A stretch of DNA of 64,000 nt, taken from Voacanga thouarsii. Taxonomy: Eukaryota; Streptophyta; Magnoliopsida; Gentianales; Apocynaceae. Shown in pieces: positions 1-12,901 of the stretch. Made by a program: the position numbers and the translations under genes. Every line of letters begins with the position of its first letter. Position 1 is the first letter of the stretch. A model generated the notes under the pieces. The model worked only from the letters and a program-made list of their open reading frames with translations. It was not told the origin of the DNA and did no database searches. Location: positions 1,798,001-1,862,000 of the forward strand of contig JANUWF010001937.1 in the NCBI GenBank assembly GCA_026120185.1, given 5' to 3'.

Positions 1-916
1 GAGAGCTATATGCAATTACTCGATCATTTTGTATTAGCACACAACCAAACCCATTCTTAGATACATCACTAGAGATTACAAATCCCCCAGACTCCGTAGG
101 TAATGCCAAAACTGGCGCTGCCACCAACTTTTACTTTATCTATTGAAAACTCTCATCAGAAGCCAAGGTTCATTCAAACTTAGTTCTTTTTTTAGTAAAC
201 CGAGTCATAGGCATTGCAATAGCAGAGAAGCCTTCTACAAACTTCTTATAGCATCCTGCTAGACCAAGGAAACTACGAACCTCAGTGGCATTACTGGGTC
301 TGGGCCAATCCACAATTGCCTCTATTTTCTTTGGACCCAAAGATGCACCATTTCCAGAAATCACACAACCAAGAAAAGCGACACTTTGCAGCTAAAAATC
401 GCACTTAAAGAACTTAGCATAAAGCTTCCTTTCTCGAAGGATCTGTAACACGACCTTTAAATGCTTAGCATATAGTTCTTCAGATGAAGAATAGATGAGA
501 ATATCATCAATGAATACTACTACATACTTGTCTAATTACTGCCAAAAAACTAATGTTCTTCAATTCCATGAATGCAGCTGGTGTATTGGTCAATTCGAAG
601 GCATCACAAAAAATTCGTAGTTCCCATATTGAGTCCTAAATACACTTTTAGGAATATTCTCTTTATTAATCCTTAGTTGATGATATACAGATCATAGGTT
701 AATTTTCGAGAAGCTCATGCCCTTTTTAACTAATAAAAAAGAAAATCAAATCGAGATAAAGGATATTTATTCTTCACTATAATCTTATTTAACTCCCTGT
801 AATTAATACACAGGCGAAAACTCCCATATTTCTTCTTCATAAATAACATAGGGACTCCCCAAGGTAATACACTTGGTCGAATAAATTTCATATCAAGTAG
901 CTCTTGCAGCTGCATT
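1..916 (-). pseudogene. gypsy reverse transcriptase and start of RNase H (broken)
   Basis: Minus-strand frames give consecutive RT blocks. The FIRPSxxPWG and [11 protein letters not shown] motifs lie at 730-915. The catalytic box reads FIDD near 500-530, so the paired aspartates survive. The RT/RNase H connection, with PKKIEAIVDWPRP and RSFLGLAGCYKKF, lies at 170-364, and the start of RNase H (VISSDVSKNGFGCVLIQ) at 1-110. At least three frame changes or stops separate these blocks. The N-terminal RT residues lie beyond the solo LTR, at 2606-2840. The enzyme would copy element RNA into DNA. Confidence 0.85.
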
Positions 917-2605
917 TGAAGGCCTAGAAAGGGAAAACACAGAGCACATAGCTTTCTTTCTGGTTTCCTTTTTTCCTTGTTCTCAAAGTTAGCTGGATCG
1001 AAATGTGTGAAACCGGGGTAGGTGTGCTGGTGAAAACCTCTGGTGCGATTCCTACAAGCCTCCTACTCCGTCTTTGCATGTAAGTAAACGCTAAACTCTC
1101 AATCTTCTAATATATGGCATGCCTAATCCCGTTTGGTGAACAACTTATAGGGCTAAGGAACTTTCTTGGAGAGAGAGTGAGAGAGGCATCTCTTTTTTCA
1201 CAGAGAAGAAGCAGTAAAAAACAACGTAGTATTCAATCCTTCTATTTAACCTAAATAAAACCTTAGGTTAAATTGGACTGGCCCATTAAACTCTTAGTTT
1301 AGCCTTTTGGACTAAATTAATTATTCTAATTAGAACCAAATAAATGGCCAAACAAATAATTAATTTCCCAGCCCAAATAAACTAGTCCAATTAGCAATCT
1401 GTATTGGTTTAGTCTTAGGTTAATCTTTAATTACTCAAACTGGGCCAAAGTCCTGAACAATTAATTAACTCACCAAACTAACTTAATTAATTCTCTCTCT
1501 CTCCATGGATTTTTTTTTATTCTAACCCAATAATTAAATGAGACTACTTAAATAAAATAAATTCTATTTAATTTAATTTAAGGCCAATTCCTTAGCCAGT
1601 ATTTAATTAGGACTCATGGTCTATACTGGGGACCAAAAGACACACTGCATTGGCTACTAAAATGACCAAAATACCCTTGCCATATAAATAGCTGTATTTT
1701 ACATTTTAAATATTTCATAATATCACCATAAGGAAATATTGACCCTAAGGACAATGCTGCATTAGCAAAGTCTCCAACCTACAAGTGTAATGACTAAAAT
1801 ACCCCTCTATACATTGCCGTATATTTCAAGAGGAAGAAGTGTACTAACACATTTCTATATGACATCTACCATCCTTAGGCTTCTAGTCTAATGATTCACG
1901 ACTTCCTGGATTGTTTCCGCTTTCCAAGGGAGCTACCCTAAAGAAAACATCCAAGTCATGTTTCACAGGACCCTGGATATTTAGATCATTTAGACAACCA
2001 CAAGGGGCGATATAGTATAAAAACTATCTTGTATAAGTCTATCTTAACTAACTAGTCATACATACCCAACATGCAAGTATATTTGTCCTACGATAGAACC
2101 TCAACTACAGCATATCAAAGTACATGTTTCCAACTTCGTCAAATCACCAACTCATACTCAAGTCATAGAGTACTAGTCCACGATGTAAAAGTAGTAGTCT
2201 AGGTTTCTACCATATAGTACTTTTAAGAAACCACTACTACAGATCCTGTTCTATGTATTTAAAATACGCTTATGTCATGAAGTGAGTGAACTATTCACTG
2301 GCTAAAGGTAAGCCATTCCCCATTTGGAATTCATAACATAATAATCTAAACATGACGAGATTCTCATTATCATCAATCGGTTAAGAATGAACGTTTATGT
2401 GTTAAGTAACCCGTGATCCATATCTTACTGTGAAAGACCTCCATTCACATAGACCATTTACTTAAATACAATGGGTCTTTTCCAAACGGAATTATGCACA
2501 AATAAAATCTAAATTCACAAACAATTTTTGAAAATAAATTTCTTTTTATTAAAACATTCGATGTTTACATCAGAAACCTAGTTTAAGAGGGTATATTTCC
2601 CAATA
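917..2605 (-). mobile_element. Solo LTR of a Tork/Angela-like copia element
   Basis: A 1,689-bp block interrupts the RT reading frame between the LRELK and MQLQELLD motifs. It is flanked by the direct repeat GCATT (912-916 and 2606-2610). On the minus strand it starts TATTGGGAAATATACC, probably a decayed TGTTGGG, and ends TTCA. The first ~1.2 kb on that strand is clearly related to the LTR at 48.56-50.18 kb, which adjoins copia pol. With no internal domains and a matching target duplication, it is a solo LTR left by LTR-LTR recombination. Confidence 0.85.
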
Positions 2606-3240
2606 GCATTTTCAATTCCCTAAGCTTAGCCAGTGCCATCTAATAAGATGCTTTGGAAACTAGCTCTGCTCTAGGAATAAGATTGATCTCAAATTCAATC
2701 TCGTGTTTGGGGGGTAATCCAGGTAATTTCTCAAGAAAAAAGTCTAGAAACTCACAGACTATTGGAACATCCTCCAACTTCGGACTGTCTTTCCTCGTAT
2801 TAACCAGATGAGCCAGGTACCCCATACATCTCTTTTGCAAATTTCTCCAAGCTTTTTTAGGTGTCCTTTGAAACTAAAACACCTCTCTTTCAGGTATTCT
2901 AAAATTCACCTTTTTACCTTGACAATTGACCAAGGTATGATTATGAGATAACCAATTCTTCCCCAAGATAACATCGAAATCTGACATATTAATTTGAATA
3001 ATGTCAACACCAAGCACATGCTCCCCAATGCCCACTCGACAATCTCGAAATATAAAGTTGGTGGTTAAAATTTTTCCTCCAGGTGTAGCAACACGATAGG
3101 TTCAATAAGATGCTCAGGTAGAATGCCAAAACTTTTAGCAAATTTAAAGTATACAAACAAATAGGTCACTCCACAATCAAATAATGCATAAGCTAGAAAG
3201 GCATTGATGGAAATTGTACCTGCAACAACATCGTCTGACT
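2606..3240 (-). pseudogene. gypsy aspartic protease and N-terminus of RT (broken)
   Basis: The minus strand at 2640-2840 encodes the typical protease-RT linker and RT start (GLPPKHEIEFEINLIP). Upstream, near 3150-3190, is a retropepsin-like block whose active-site triad reads DCG instead of DSG or DTG (context YALFDCGVTY). The protease would cut the Gag-Pol polyprotein. Stops and frameshifts occur in both parts. The frame would continue into 916-1 if the solo LTR were removed. Confidence 0.7.
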
Positions 3241-4477
3241 GGTTTGACTCCTGTTAGGTTAAGGCAAACACTCTGGTATTAGTCTTCTTCTATTGTGATT
3301 ATGTCAATTGCGATTGATATGATTGATGCCAGTAGGCTTAACCCCTGGTTGCTTTGGGCTAGAACAATCTGCTACCTTATGACTAAGTTTTCCACAACCA
3401 AAACATACTGCAATCTTAAACCTACAATCACCAGGATGAATCATTCCACAAGTCTCACATGGTTTCCTTTGAAAAGTAGCTCCAATATGGCTTTGTTTCT
3501 TTGCTAGTAATAATGCTCATTTCTTTACTGGTTAGAACCTTCCAGTAGTTGACTTCGAACTCTATCCTATCCCTGGTTGTTAATTGGTCTAGACCTCTTC
3601 ACATCTCTTTTTGTATCACCTCCACGAATGTCAGCTTCAATACAAATACATCTTCTATAGGAGTTCTCATAGTCCCGTGAGGGCACCAAAGACATTCTGG
3701 CATGGATTCATCCTAAAAGTCCTTCCTCAAACTGAAGTAGCTGCAAATTACCATTTGCTATTACCTTAAATACATACTAACCCAATGAGTTAAATCTTTT
3801 GGCATACTCCACAATTGACATAGAATCTGTTTGCTTCAAGTTAAGGAATTGTTTCTACTTCTCCAAACGCAGGGAATCTGGGAAATAATGAGCCAGAAAT
3901 GCTTTCTTGAATGTCTCCAATGCTAACGATTGGTTATTTGCTACATATGCTAGAGAAGCCCCTTTCCCACCATTTTTCTTCATCCCCTACCAAGAATAGA
4001 ACAACAGTCCTGGCTCTGATATCTACAGGTACCTCTAAAACCTCGAAGTTGGCTCCATCTCTTTAAGCCACTTCTCAAAAGTTGGTTCCATCTCCATCTC
4101 TTTTTGGGGTCTAATCCTCCATCAAAAGTAGGTGCATTAGCATTGTTCAAATGCTCAGAATGAACCTTGGTACCCATAGCTGCCCGTTGGTTGTGATTTC
4201 CTTGAGCTTGCTGAATCTTATGTTGGTTTCGCATGACTTGCTCCATCACATTAAACATTACAGTCATCTCTGAAGGTATAACAAAAATAGTACTATGTGA
4301 TGTAGATCTTGATACTGGGGGTGGAGATGGTGGAGGATTCCTCCTATATGACATGTCCTTACCCTTCCTAGGTACACGCACCCCTTGGTTCAGTTGACCT
4401 AAAGGTATATTTATGTCGTCGCATTCAGAAGGTTCCTCTAAACCACTAATAATCCCTGTTCTTCTATTGCAGGCCAT
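3241..4477 (-). pseudogene. gypsy gag with CCHC zinc knuckle (broken)
   Basis: The start region is an open 165-codon minus-strand stretch beginning at 4477. It contains a proline-rich segment and the NAPTFDGGLDP motif that opens the capsid-like domain of chromovirus gags. The capsid core continues in other frames around 3720-3980 (KAFLAHYFPDSLR, VEYAKRF). A CCHC zinc knuckle, CFGCGKLSHKVADC, lies at about 3363-3404. Gag would form the cytoplasmic particle that packages element RNA. Several frameshifts and a stop separate the blocks. Confidence 0.75.
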
Positions 4478-4525
4478 TTATTCAGCTGAAGTAAAAAATA
4501 AACGTTTAAAATAGATGCTAAGATC

Positions 4526-4631
<106 letters not shown>

Positions 4632-4774
4632 AAAAATCTATATATAACTAAGGTGGCAAGGAAAATAAATGAAATATCTTATGTACCATTTCCTTTCTAA
4701 ACTCTTCCTCATGTCCCACACTTATTCCCAAGTTACAATTCATATCTTAGTATCTATCTAGATTATCATAATTT

Positions 4775-4787
4775 GTCTCTGATACCA
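4775..4787 (-). other. Primer-binding site, tRNA-iMet type
   Basis: The minus strand reads TGGTATCAGAGAC two bases inside the LTR end. This matches the usual plant initiator-Met primer site except for the last bases. It fixes the inner edge of the 5' LTR. Confidence 0.85.
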
Positions 4788-4789
4788 AA

Positions 4790-5800
4790 TGTCACATCTC
4801 GTGCCCATGGACCTGGGAGCCTAATTGTAGGTCTGGCAGCACTCGCGATCAACTATTTGGCCACCGTCCTCCCTGAGCTAAAATGGATATCCCAAGTTGA
4901 CAATGGGTACTTAGGCCCATCTTTATGTACCATTCACATATCTCTTCCAATCCCATGTGAGATTGGGGTATCACAATACAAGAAAGTCTGGCCAGTCTGA
5001 GCTAGCAATTAGTTCCAAGTGGGGTTCTGATATGGAGTTCGACAACCGGTAAGGTTGGGTGAGAGATGAAGGAATATCTCACCTAGTGGGCCAATCACCC
5101 ACAACACTATGATGCAAGGTGTCATAGTGCATTGCCATGATGGAGGGTTTCATGGCAATAGACTATGATGTAGGGTTTCATAGTCCGTTATTTTATAAAA
5201 ATTTTATGGGCGGTTATTTTGTACATGGAATGGTTTTAACCGATTTCGCTTTATTTTATGATTAAGGGACTATGATGTATAGTTTCATAGTCCACCCATT
5301 TTACAAAACTTAATGAGTGATTCCTCTTATATGTGAAACGTGGTTATTTTAACTTCTCTGCTGATTTTATCTTATTACATTGAGCCAAATGAACAAGCAA
5401 CCACTCTGTGATCCTCTAAAGTATTATGCTATGACTTGCAGCATTTTATGTAAAGTATTCAACTTGCATGATGAATGAATTTTAAATTTGCACTGAGTAC
5501 ACACAAGACATACAGGGAATTTTCTTCTCACATATCTCTCTTCATGTTTTCAGGAAATTCTAGTCTCAACAAAGTGGGAAGTCATTAGAGACCGAAGGCT
5601 TAGATTATGCCTATATTTGTGTTTATTCTGGGTACCTATACTCTTTTAAGATTTCATTCTTGAGACCTTTGTATGATTATTGAAAAGTTGTATTAAGTTT
5701 GAAATTTCATTTTCTTTTTGCTCTTGTCTAGTTATAAAGACCCTTGATCCTAAGGATGGGCCGACATCGACAACCTTTTTGTTATCTAGTAGTGGGGTGT

Positions 5801-5803
<3 letters not shown>
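4790..5803 (-). repeat. 5' LTR of the gypsy element
   Basis: On the minus strand the LTR ends GAGATGTGACA immediately before the primer-binding site. It begins TTAACACCCCACTACTAG, a decayed form of TGTAACACCCC. The same opening is seen in plus orientation at 10500. Its outer edge abuts a (TA)n run, so no target duplication can be read. Confidence 0.8.

Positions 5804-5841
<38 letters not shown>
5804..5841. repeat. (TA)n microsatellite
   Basis: About 19 TA units directly at the outer edge of the gypsy LTR, probably grown from the target site. Confidence 0.95.
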
Positions 5842-5844
<3 letters not shown>

Positions 5845-7270
5845 CTTTACTGTAATTAGGCGCCATGTTCATAGTTTTCTTGTTTATGTATGATTTTGTG
5901 AACTTTGTAATCTTTATGATTTTAGCAATATTGTATGTATGCTAAGATAGAAATTGTAAATTTTGAGAAATTAATTTTTTATTTATTTTCAGGTGTAATA
6001 TTTAGTTTATGATCCAATGAACTGAATGAAGTAGTTACTAATTTGATCCCAAGATTGAATGGACTTTAACTAGGTTTTGGAGGAAAAATAAATAAAGGAT
6101 TGACCAATTGAGCTAAATTAATGACCAATTAACAAGTGCAAATCAATCTCTGGACATTAAGGTAAATTAAAATAACAATATTAGTAATGATAGGAGAACT
6201 ATGAGAGATCTTACTGGGATAGCTATTTTAGGAATAGATTCAAGTATTGCTAAGACTAGGGTTGAAGTCAATAATTTTTAAATTAAGCCCATATTTTTCA
6301 AAATGATACAATAAATAGTGTAATTTGATAGCTTACAGGAAGAGGATCCCAATACCCACTTCACAAGTTTCTTAGAAATTTGTGATACCTTTAAGATGAA
6401 TGGAGTTTCTGATGATGTCATTAAGCTAACACTTTTTCCTTTTCTCTTAGGGATAAGGCCAAGTCAAGGTGGAATTTCCAATAAGGTCCATCACCACTTA
6501 GAATGATCTAGTTAAGAAATTTTTAGCCAATTATTTTCCCCAACTAGGAGAGCTAAGCTTAGAATAGATATTTTCACTTTTCAACAAATGGAGTCAAAAA
6601 ATCTGTATGATTCTTAGAAAATGTGGAAGGAAACGCTAAGGAAGTGTCCTTATCATAGTTTAGAATTAGGGATGCAAATGTAAACCTTTCCTAGTAGGTC
6701 GAACTTTACCTCAAAATAATTAATAGATACTTCAGCTAGAAGGACAACAAGCACCAAAACCTCGAAGGAACTATATAATTTGGTTGGAATACTGTGATGA
6801 ACAATTTCTTTAGGAGAAATCCAAGGGCTAGAGTTCGAGTGAAAGGTATTAATAAAGTGAATGTTGTAGTAGCTTTGGAGGCTAAAATTGAGGCACTTAG
6901 TAAACAAGTTGAACAATTGACTGTAGCCCCTTCTCAAAGGTAAGTAATGAGTATGACTTGCGATTTTTGTGGAGGAGAGTATCCTATTTAGGAGTGTCAA
7001 AGTATTGGGTTATCTCAAGAATCTTTTATTATCTTGGTTGCTTGTTTGGGTAATAGAAGTCAAGGTAATAATCCCCGTGGAGACACTTATAACCCAAGCA
7101 AGAGAAACCACCTTAATTTTTCCTGAAGTAAGCCCAGACAATCTAGGCTAGCACAGCAACAAGGGTTTCAACCCAGTGGAGTTCAAAGATTCCAACCTCT
7201 TCTACTATATAATGCTCCATCTTCAAACCCACCGAAGCCTTCATTAGAGGAATTGGTGAATATGTTGGTA
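5842..7270 (+). pseudogene. Athila-like gypsy leader and gag fragment
   Basis: From about 6333 the plus strand gives the block DPNTHFTSFLEICDTFKMNG, followed by GVSDDVIKLTLFPF. This is the conserved capsid-like start of Athila/Tat-group gags. Further blocks are LRKCPYH and, near 6955, a zinc-knuckle start MTCDFCGGEYP. The linker after the knuckle runs to about 7260. The AT-rich segment 5842-6330 resembles the leader of the Athila-like element at 24.9-25.2 kb. There are many stops and frameshifts and no pol or LTR, so this is an orphan fragment. Confidence 0.7.
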
Positions 7271-7750
7271 ATATACACTAGAAGTAATCATCTGTACAAT
7301 GTATTTTTCATAATTAATCAATTAAAGGTATTCTTTTATCTTTTAGTTCATTTAATTATTTCATACGTCAATATGTATATATAATGATATATAAAGTCCC
7401 AAGAACATTGTACATTGGTGGAGAAATCATAATAGAGATCATGATGTGAGATTTCTACTACATTATACAGTGCTTGTACGTAGGTTATCCCTAATCATAG
7501 TATTAATTAGATAGGAAATTTTTTATGCATCAAGACTAGCACGTGTTAGGCTTCTTGATTGGATCAAGCGGTGGTTCTCACATGAACAAGTTCATTAGAT
7601 GACCTAACTATAAGATAATTACATGGATAACTATTTAGTGCCAGCGATAGAATCTCACTATAATAAATGTACATGTATCTTTAGACGTAAGATCTCCAAA
7701 GTATTTTATTTGTTAAGTGTTGTACTTTGATTCTAATCTTTGGAGTTTTA
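7271..7750. other. Unassigned AT-rich spacer
   Basis: No coding or terminal-repeat signal that I can recognise between the Athila-like gag remnant and the CACTA terminus. Confidence 0.5.
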
Positions 7751-8111
7751 CACTACTAGAAAAAGGTTGATTACTAACTGACAAAATCCATTAGTAATTG
7801 TTCAATTTCTATTGGTAATACTAGATTACCAATAGATTCCTAATAGAATTTTGTCCATTAGTAAAACATTTGTCTAAAATTCTTACCAACAAGTTTTTTT
7901 TTTTTTTTTCAAGTTGGTTGGTAATTACCAATAGATTATACAATTGATAACAATAAATTTTGGTTGGTAATGATTTTTTTTTTGGAGTTAAGTATTTTTT
8001 GTCGGTAATTTTGTTAAGTTACCAACAAACAAACTAATTGGTTGGTAAAATTATTGGTAATTTTCCAATTACTTTAGTTTCCATTTGTTTTCCAATTGAT
8101 TAGTTAGTTGT

Positions 8112-8125
8112 TACATATACATATA

Positions 8126-8174
<49 letters not shown>

Positions 8175-8284
8175 GGACATATATATGATGTACATGTATA
8201 CATATGTATATGTATACATACATATATATATACACATATATGTATATATGTATACATATATATATATATATGTATATACATATG

Positions 8285-8321
<37 letters not shown>
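8112..8321. repeat. Compound TA/CATA/TGTA microsatellite
   Basis: About 210 bp of alternating pyrimidine-purine sequence, made of long (TA)n blocks mixed with TACA and TGTA units, inside the CACTA subterminal region. Apparent ORFs of Tyr/Ile/Met repeats here are artefacts of the repeat. Confidence 0.95.
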
Positions 8322-8808
8322 TACTGGTAAATATTATACATTACCAAAAGCCACTTCAATTGGGACTTAGTTGGAAAATGTTTAAGAATATCATGCCAAA
8401 TAATAGCTTACCAACTAAAATTTAGTTGGTAATGTTGTACAATAAAAACACGATGCCATTGATAAGTACCAACAAAAAATCTGTTGGTGTTCACTAATAG
8501 AAAACACCAACATATTTTCTTTGGGTAAGTGCCAATAGATTTCCTGTTCATAAGCAATTACAAATTTCTGTTGGTAACTAAAATTACTAATAGATTTTCT
8601 GTTGGTAACTAAATTTATATTATGACTATATAATCTATAATTCACATGTTTGATAAAATAATCCTGCATAATTTGAAAAGAACATCTTTATCAAAAGTCG
8701 TACGTCCATATAAAAAATACATCAACATCCAAAATTCACATATTTGAAATATTGCCCATGCCAACCACCATCCATATCAAATGTACATCAAACTGTGATA
8801 ACAATATT

Positions 8809-9200
8809 TCACTTCAGAAGTTCAAATATAGAATAAAATCCAGAAGAACCAGCTTGTGAAGCATCCTCTCCTTTAAGTTCCTTGACTTTTGATGTTAGGT
8901 AGTTCACTGTAGATTGTAAGTGTTCATTTGCTTCTCGTAGTTCTTGAATAGCCTTGTAAAGTGATTCGTCAACACCTTAGAATTATGACCTTTGGATATA
9001 TTCTATAGATTATGTTGATGAACAAGATGCAAAGGATGGCTTGTAAGAAATAGATTTCCCTTGGTAACTCGAACTAGTTTTGGTTGCTCCCTCTTAGATG
9101 TTTTATTTGCAATTAGCTTCTTCTCTTTTTGCAATTTCTCTTGGTCCCAAGACCGTGGTAATGACAAAAATATGGTGTAAATGACAACCCAACAACAAAA
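8809..9200 (-). pseudogene. CACTA accessory ORF, C-terminal coiled-coil fragment (Transposase_24-like)
   Basis: The minus strand reads ESLYKAIQELREANEHLQ and on through a leucine/glutamate-rich heptad segment to a stop at 8809. This resembles the C-terminal coiled coil of the plant En/Spm accessory protein (Transposase_24/Ptta family). Upstream blocks to about 9200 are in other frames. The protein would be a DNA-binding partner of the CACTA transposase. Its stop lies ~1.06 kb inside the TIR, as expected for a last exon. Confidence 0.6.
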
Positions 9201-10499
9201 CTTATGCTTCCTAGCAAAATAATCTCAGCAAAACAGCCCCAACAAAAGTAGTCCCAACTAAGAACTAACTTCCAGAAAAATCATTTTTTAGCAAATAAGC
9301 ACTCAAGGTAATTGTGAATCATCTATTAAGAAATGAGTCAGTGTGGGAATGTATAGGTTATATTAACAGTTACAATAAGTTTGTTAGAGCATCTAATGCT
9401 ACAAATTGAAGCCATAATATATATAAATGATGTGCTGCTAAGTGAAGCATGAAAAGGCTTTCAAATGAAATTAATCTGGGAATTGGCTCCAAATGTTTAC
9501 AGAAAAGAGTTTTTGAGGCCATTAATGAAGATGAATATCGGTATCATCCTTTTGAAGAGGTAGAGAAGATCAATTTGAGTAGTTTACACGTGATAAAATT
9601 TCTTCATTTCAACACATTGTTAGAGGTTCTTTCTGGAACAAGGTCCCCTACAATGTTCAAACCAATAGCTTTTTGCTCAAGGGCCAACACTAAATGTAAT
9701 AAAGAAGCCCAGATTAAGTGAATCATCACAGTTTAATAAGCATTAAAATAGGTACTGTAGTACTTGTTCCAAAATAATAAAAAAGAGGGTTTTGTTGGAA
9801 CTGATAATTTGATCTTGATTTTTGCATATTCTCAGTAGCATTTGATCACCTTTAAAACCCTTTTTAAACTTTTGAGTTCAAGCACTTAGAAGAATCACTC
9901 AAGACCTTATAAGTTGCCTAAAAACACAAGATCCCGAACCCCATCTAAAAGTAATGCATATTGCATAGATTGTAATTAAATCTACAATTTATGAAAGAAG
10001 AGTGCCTAAAAGATAAATATAAAAGGCAGTGGATAAAAAATGAATGACACAATGGGAAAAATATTCTGTTTCCTTAGAAAATTGAGGATTATAGAAGCCA
10101 CAAAAGATAAAAAGATTGAAAATAAGAAAATTGGAGAAACTTTTTTGGGTCCTAAACCTCAACAACTTCAAATTAGAATAGCTTGTTGAAAAGCTTCTTA
10201 TCTGGCAGAAGAAATGAAAGAACTTTGCTTCCTACTCTGAGAAATTCCTACAACGATTGATCTAGTTTATCATTGGTTGTATCTGTTAACGTCTGTTTAA
10301 CAAGTCTTATGCCCTATTGTACTAACAAGCTACTAGAAATAATATTGATAGATCTAACTGTCAGGATAAGAAATTGCTTTGCTTATTACTATGTAGTATA
10401 GAAATGGCCCTAGAAATTATTCCTTGTCAGATAGCTTATGGTTTTAATTTATTGCTAAAATATCCCAACCTTGAATTATTCATCTATTGATGGCCACCA
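9201..10499. other. Unassigned AT-rich DNA, possibly internal CACTA sequence
   Basis: No recognisable domain. One 90-codon plus-strand open frame (9449-9721) has no family resemblance that I can name and no supporting context. Confidence 0.4.
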
Positions 10500-12845
10500 T
10501 GTAACACCCCACTACTTACGTACCCTATTAGGGTTGGGGATGTCGCCCCGTCCATAGGACAATGGGTCTTTATAACTAGGATTCACAAAAGAAAGGAAAG
10601 AAACAATCTAAATCAAACGCATTACAACTTAAATAATACATGAACAATTCCCAAAAATAAAAAAATAAATATCTGCTAGAGTCTCTCAAATGAGGTACAT
10701 AGGAAAAGAAATAAGTCTTCAAAACAAAGGCAATCTCTAATCAATAACCTTCACAGCAAGACCAACCTGACAGCGTGGTATAAAAGGTGGTGAGACATAA
10801 ATATCAGTAAGCCCATACGTGCTTTGAGTGCTTCAGGTAAAATAGTTCATATATGCAAGTTGAGAAATCTTCATAAAAATAAGTGCTGGCAAGTCATAAA
10901 TAAATTTCACAAATAAGGAGTGGTGTTTTTCTTCCAAACCATACATGTATACAATAAAAGTAACCACTCAAAAGAGGTCACCATGGCACCACACTTTGTA
11001 CACCATGACAAAAGAACGTTCAGGATGCAACACTTTGTACATAGTGACACAAGGTAGGTGTATGGCCTACCGGGTGAGATACTCCTCCATCTCTACACCC
11101 AAACTTACCGATTGTCCATTCCAAAACCACACAGTCCACTTGACTGTACTTGCTAGCTTGGACCGGTATGACCTACAGGACTGGCATCATATCAAGAAAG
11201 GACTCGCCCCTCAGAGGTGGCTACTTACTGAAAGACTTACCCTAACCCTTCAAAGACTAGTCCTAGTAGTCTACTCTTTTTCAGTACTCAACGTTGTGTT
11301 CATCCCACTTAGGAAAAGGAAGATCGTACAATGATTCTCTTTAAAATAGCAATTATGATTTTTAAAATTCTTGTCAAAGTTGGTCTTTAGAAAAAGTTTA
11401 GAATTTTGTATAAAATTACTTGTTCATCTTAAAATGGTTTGTTTGACTGAAAAGAAAAAGGAAAACTGTTCATAATTGCATTCATAGTACAATTCCTTGT
11501 ATACATCATGTTTGACTTACCAAAACTTTGATCTTCAAACATCTTTATGCAGGAACTTACCCGATCCCTTGCTTTTCCTGAGTATAATAGTCTTCCAAGA
11601 TAATTCAAGACAACCTAACTCCACTTGGGGTAAATACAGGGTATAAGTCCAACATTCAGACAATCCTTGCCTTAAATAAATAACTCTTAGGCTCAACCAA
11701 CTACAAGAACATCTAACTTTGACAACAATGCCTAAAGCTTTAACATTAGTTGATAAAATATTTTATAGAATGAGTTTAATTTAATAAGTTAAAATGAATA
11801 GGTGTTATAAATAAATAATAAATAATAAATTATAACATTAACTATTTATTAACAAATAATAAATAATGAGTAATATTGATAATAAATAAAATTAGTAATA
11901 AATAATGAGTACTATTAATAATAAATCCAAAATAATATTGGTAATAAATAATAAATAATATTATTACAAATATTAAGTAATATTAATAATAGATTATAAA
12001 TAATTTTAATTATAAATAATAAATAAATTATTCTAATATAAATAATATTTATGAGTGTAAATACAAGTTTTAGTATGGCTAACTAATAATAATATGAATA
12101 TAAAAGATATTTGATATTAATTAATTCCAATATATTATTTATATTTAATAAAAATATTACTATTTATTTATCTAATGAATTATTTTAAATAATTATTAAG
12201 TTCGAAGCTACTTAGTGGTTACTGAAATTAGCAAATTAAATTAACTAATTATATTAATAAAAATAATGATAGTAATAATAATACTAAAAATAATAAAAAT
12301 AGTTCTTACAATAATTTTATTACTAGAGAAAATCTATATACATATTCATACCCACATGGATCCAACAAATAACATGTGGATTTATTCAAAGATAGACTTG
12401 TATTAACATACATCACAACAAGAATGATATTCTACTAGGCATAACATTATCTGGGGATTTATTGAAAAATAACATAATGAGAGCATAATCAACAATGGTG
12501 GCATAATGACTATCATACATAAAAAATCCATAAAACCCTTAATCATAATGAACATATAATGATCTTAAAGTATAATCCACAAGTCACAACATTCATTCCA
12601 ATCTCCATGCCTTAAATCTATTCCCTTCACCCAGATACATATCTCCAACCCCACATTATTCAATCTACCTATCAAGTCCATCATCTAAGAGCCTTGAGTT
12701 TGAGAATTCAAAGAGAAGATCAAGAAAGAAAAACTTATTTTGATGAACGTTAGTTGAAGATATCGCCTTACTTAATGAAGGTCGTTGAATGCTTGAGAGT
12801 CCTTCCTTGGTTGAAATTTGTCCAAGAATGGCCATCCAAGGTTCG

Positions 12846-12901
<56 letters not shown>

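Larger units (their letters stand above)
7751..9200 (-). mobile_element. CACTA (En/Spm-like) transposon, 3' end
   Basis: The terminus CACTACTAGAAAAAGG starts at 7751 after TTA, a possible 3-bp target duplication. The next ~850 bp holds many TTGGTAAT/ATTACCAA motifs in both orientations. Such subterminal arrays are typical transposase-binding regions of CACTA elements. A minus-strand ORF end with CACTA-type features stops at 8809. The opposite terminus was not found. A likely continuation is the exon at 48.4 kb. Confidence 0.75.

Noticed and set aside
1..170. Chromodomain needed to prove chromovirus identity
   Set aside because: It would lie beyond the left edge and cannot be seen.
8111..8425. 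Open frames rich in Tyr, Ile and Met on both strands
   Set aside because: They are translations of a TA/CATA microsatellite.
9449..9721. 90-aa plus-strand ORF
   Set aside because: No recognisable family, no neighbouring exon or promoter signal, and length within chance expectation for 64 kb.
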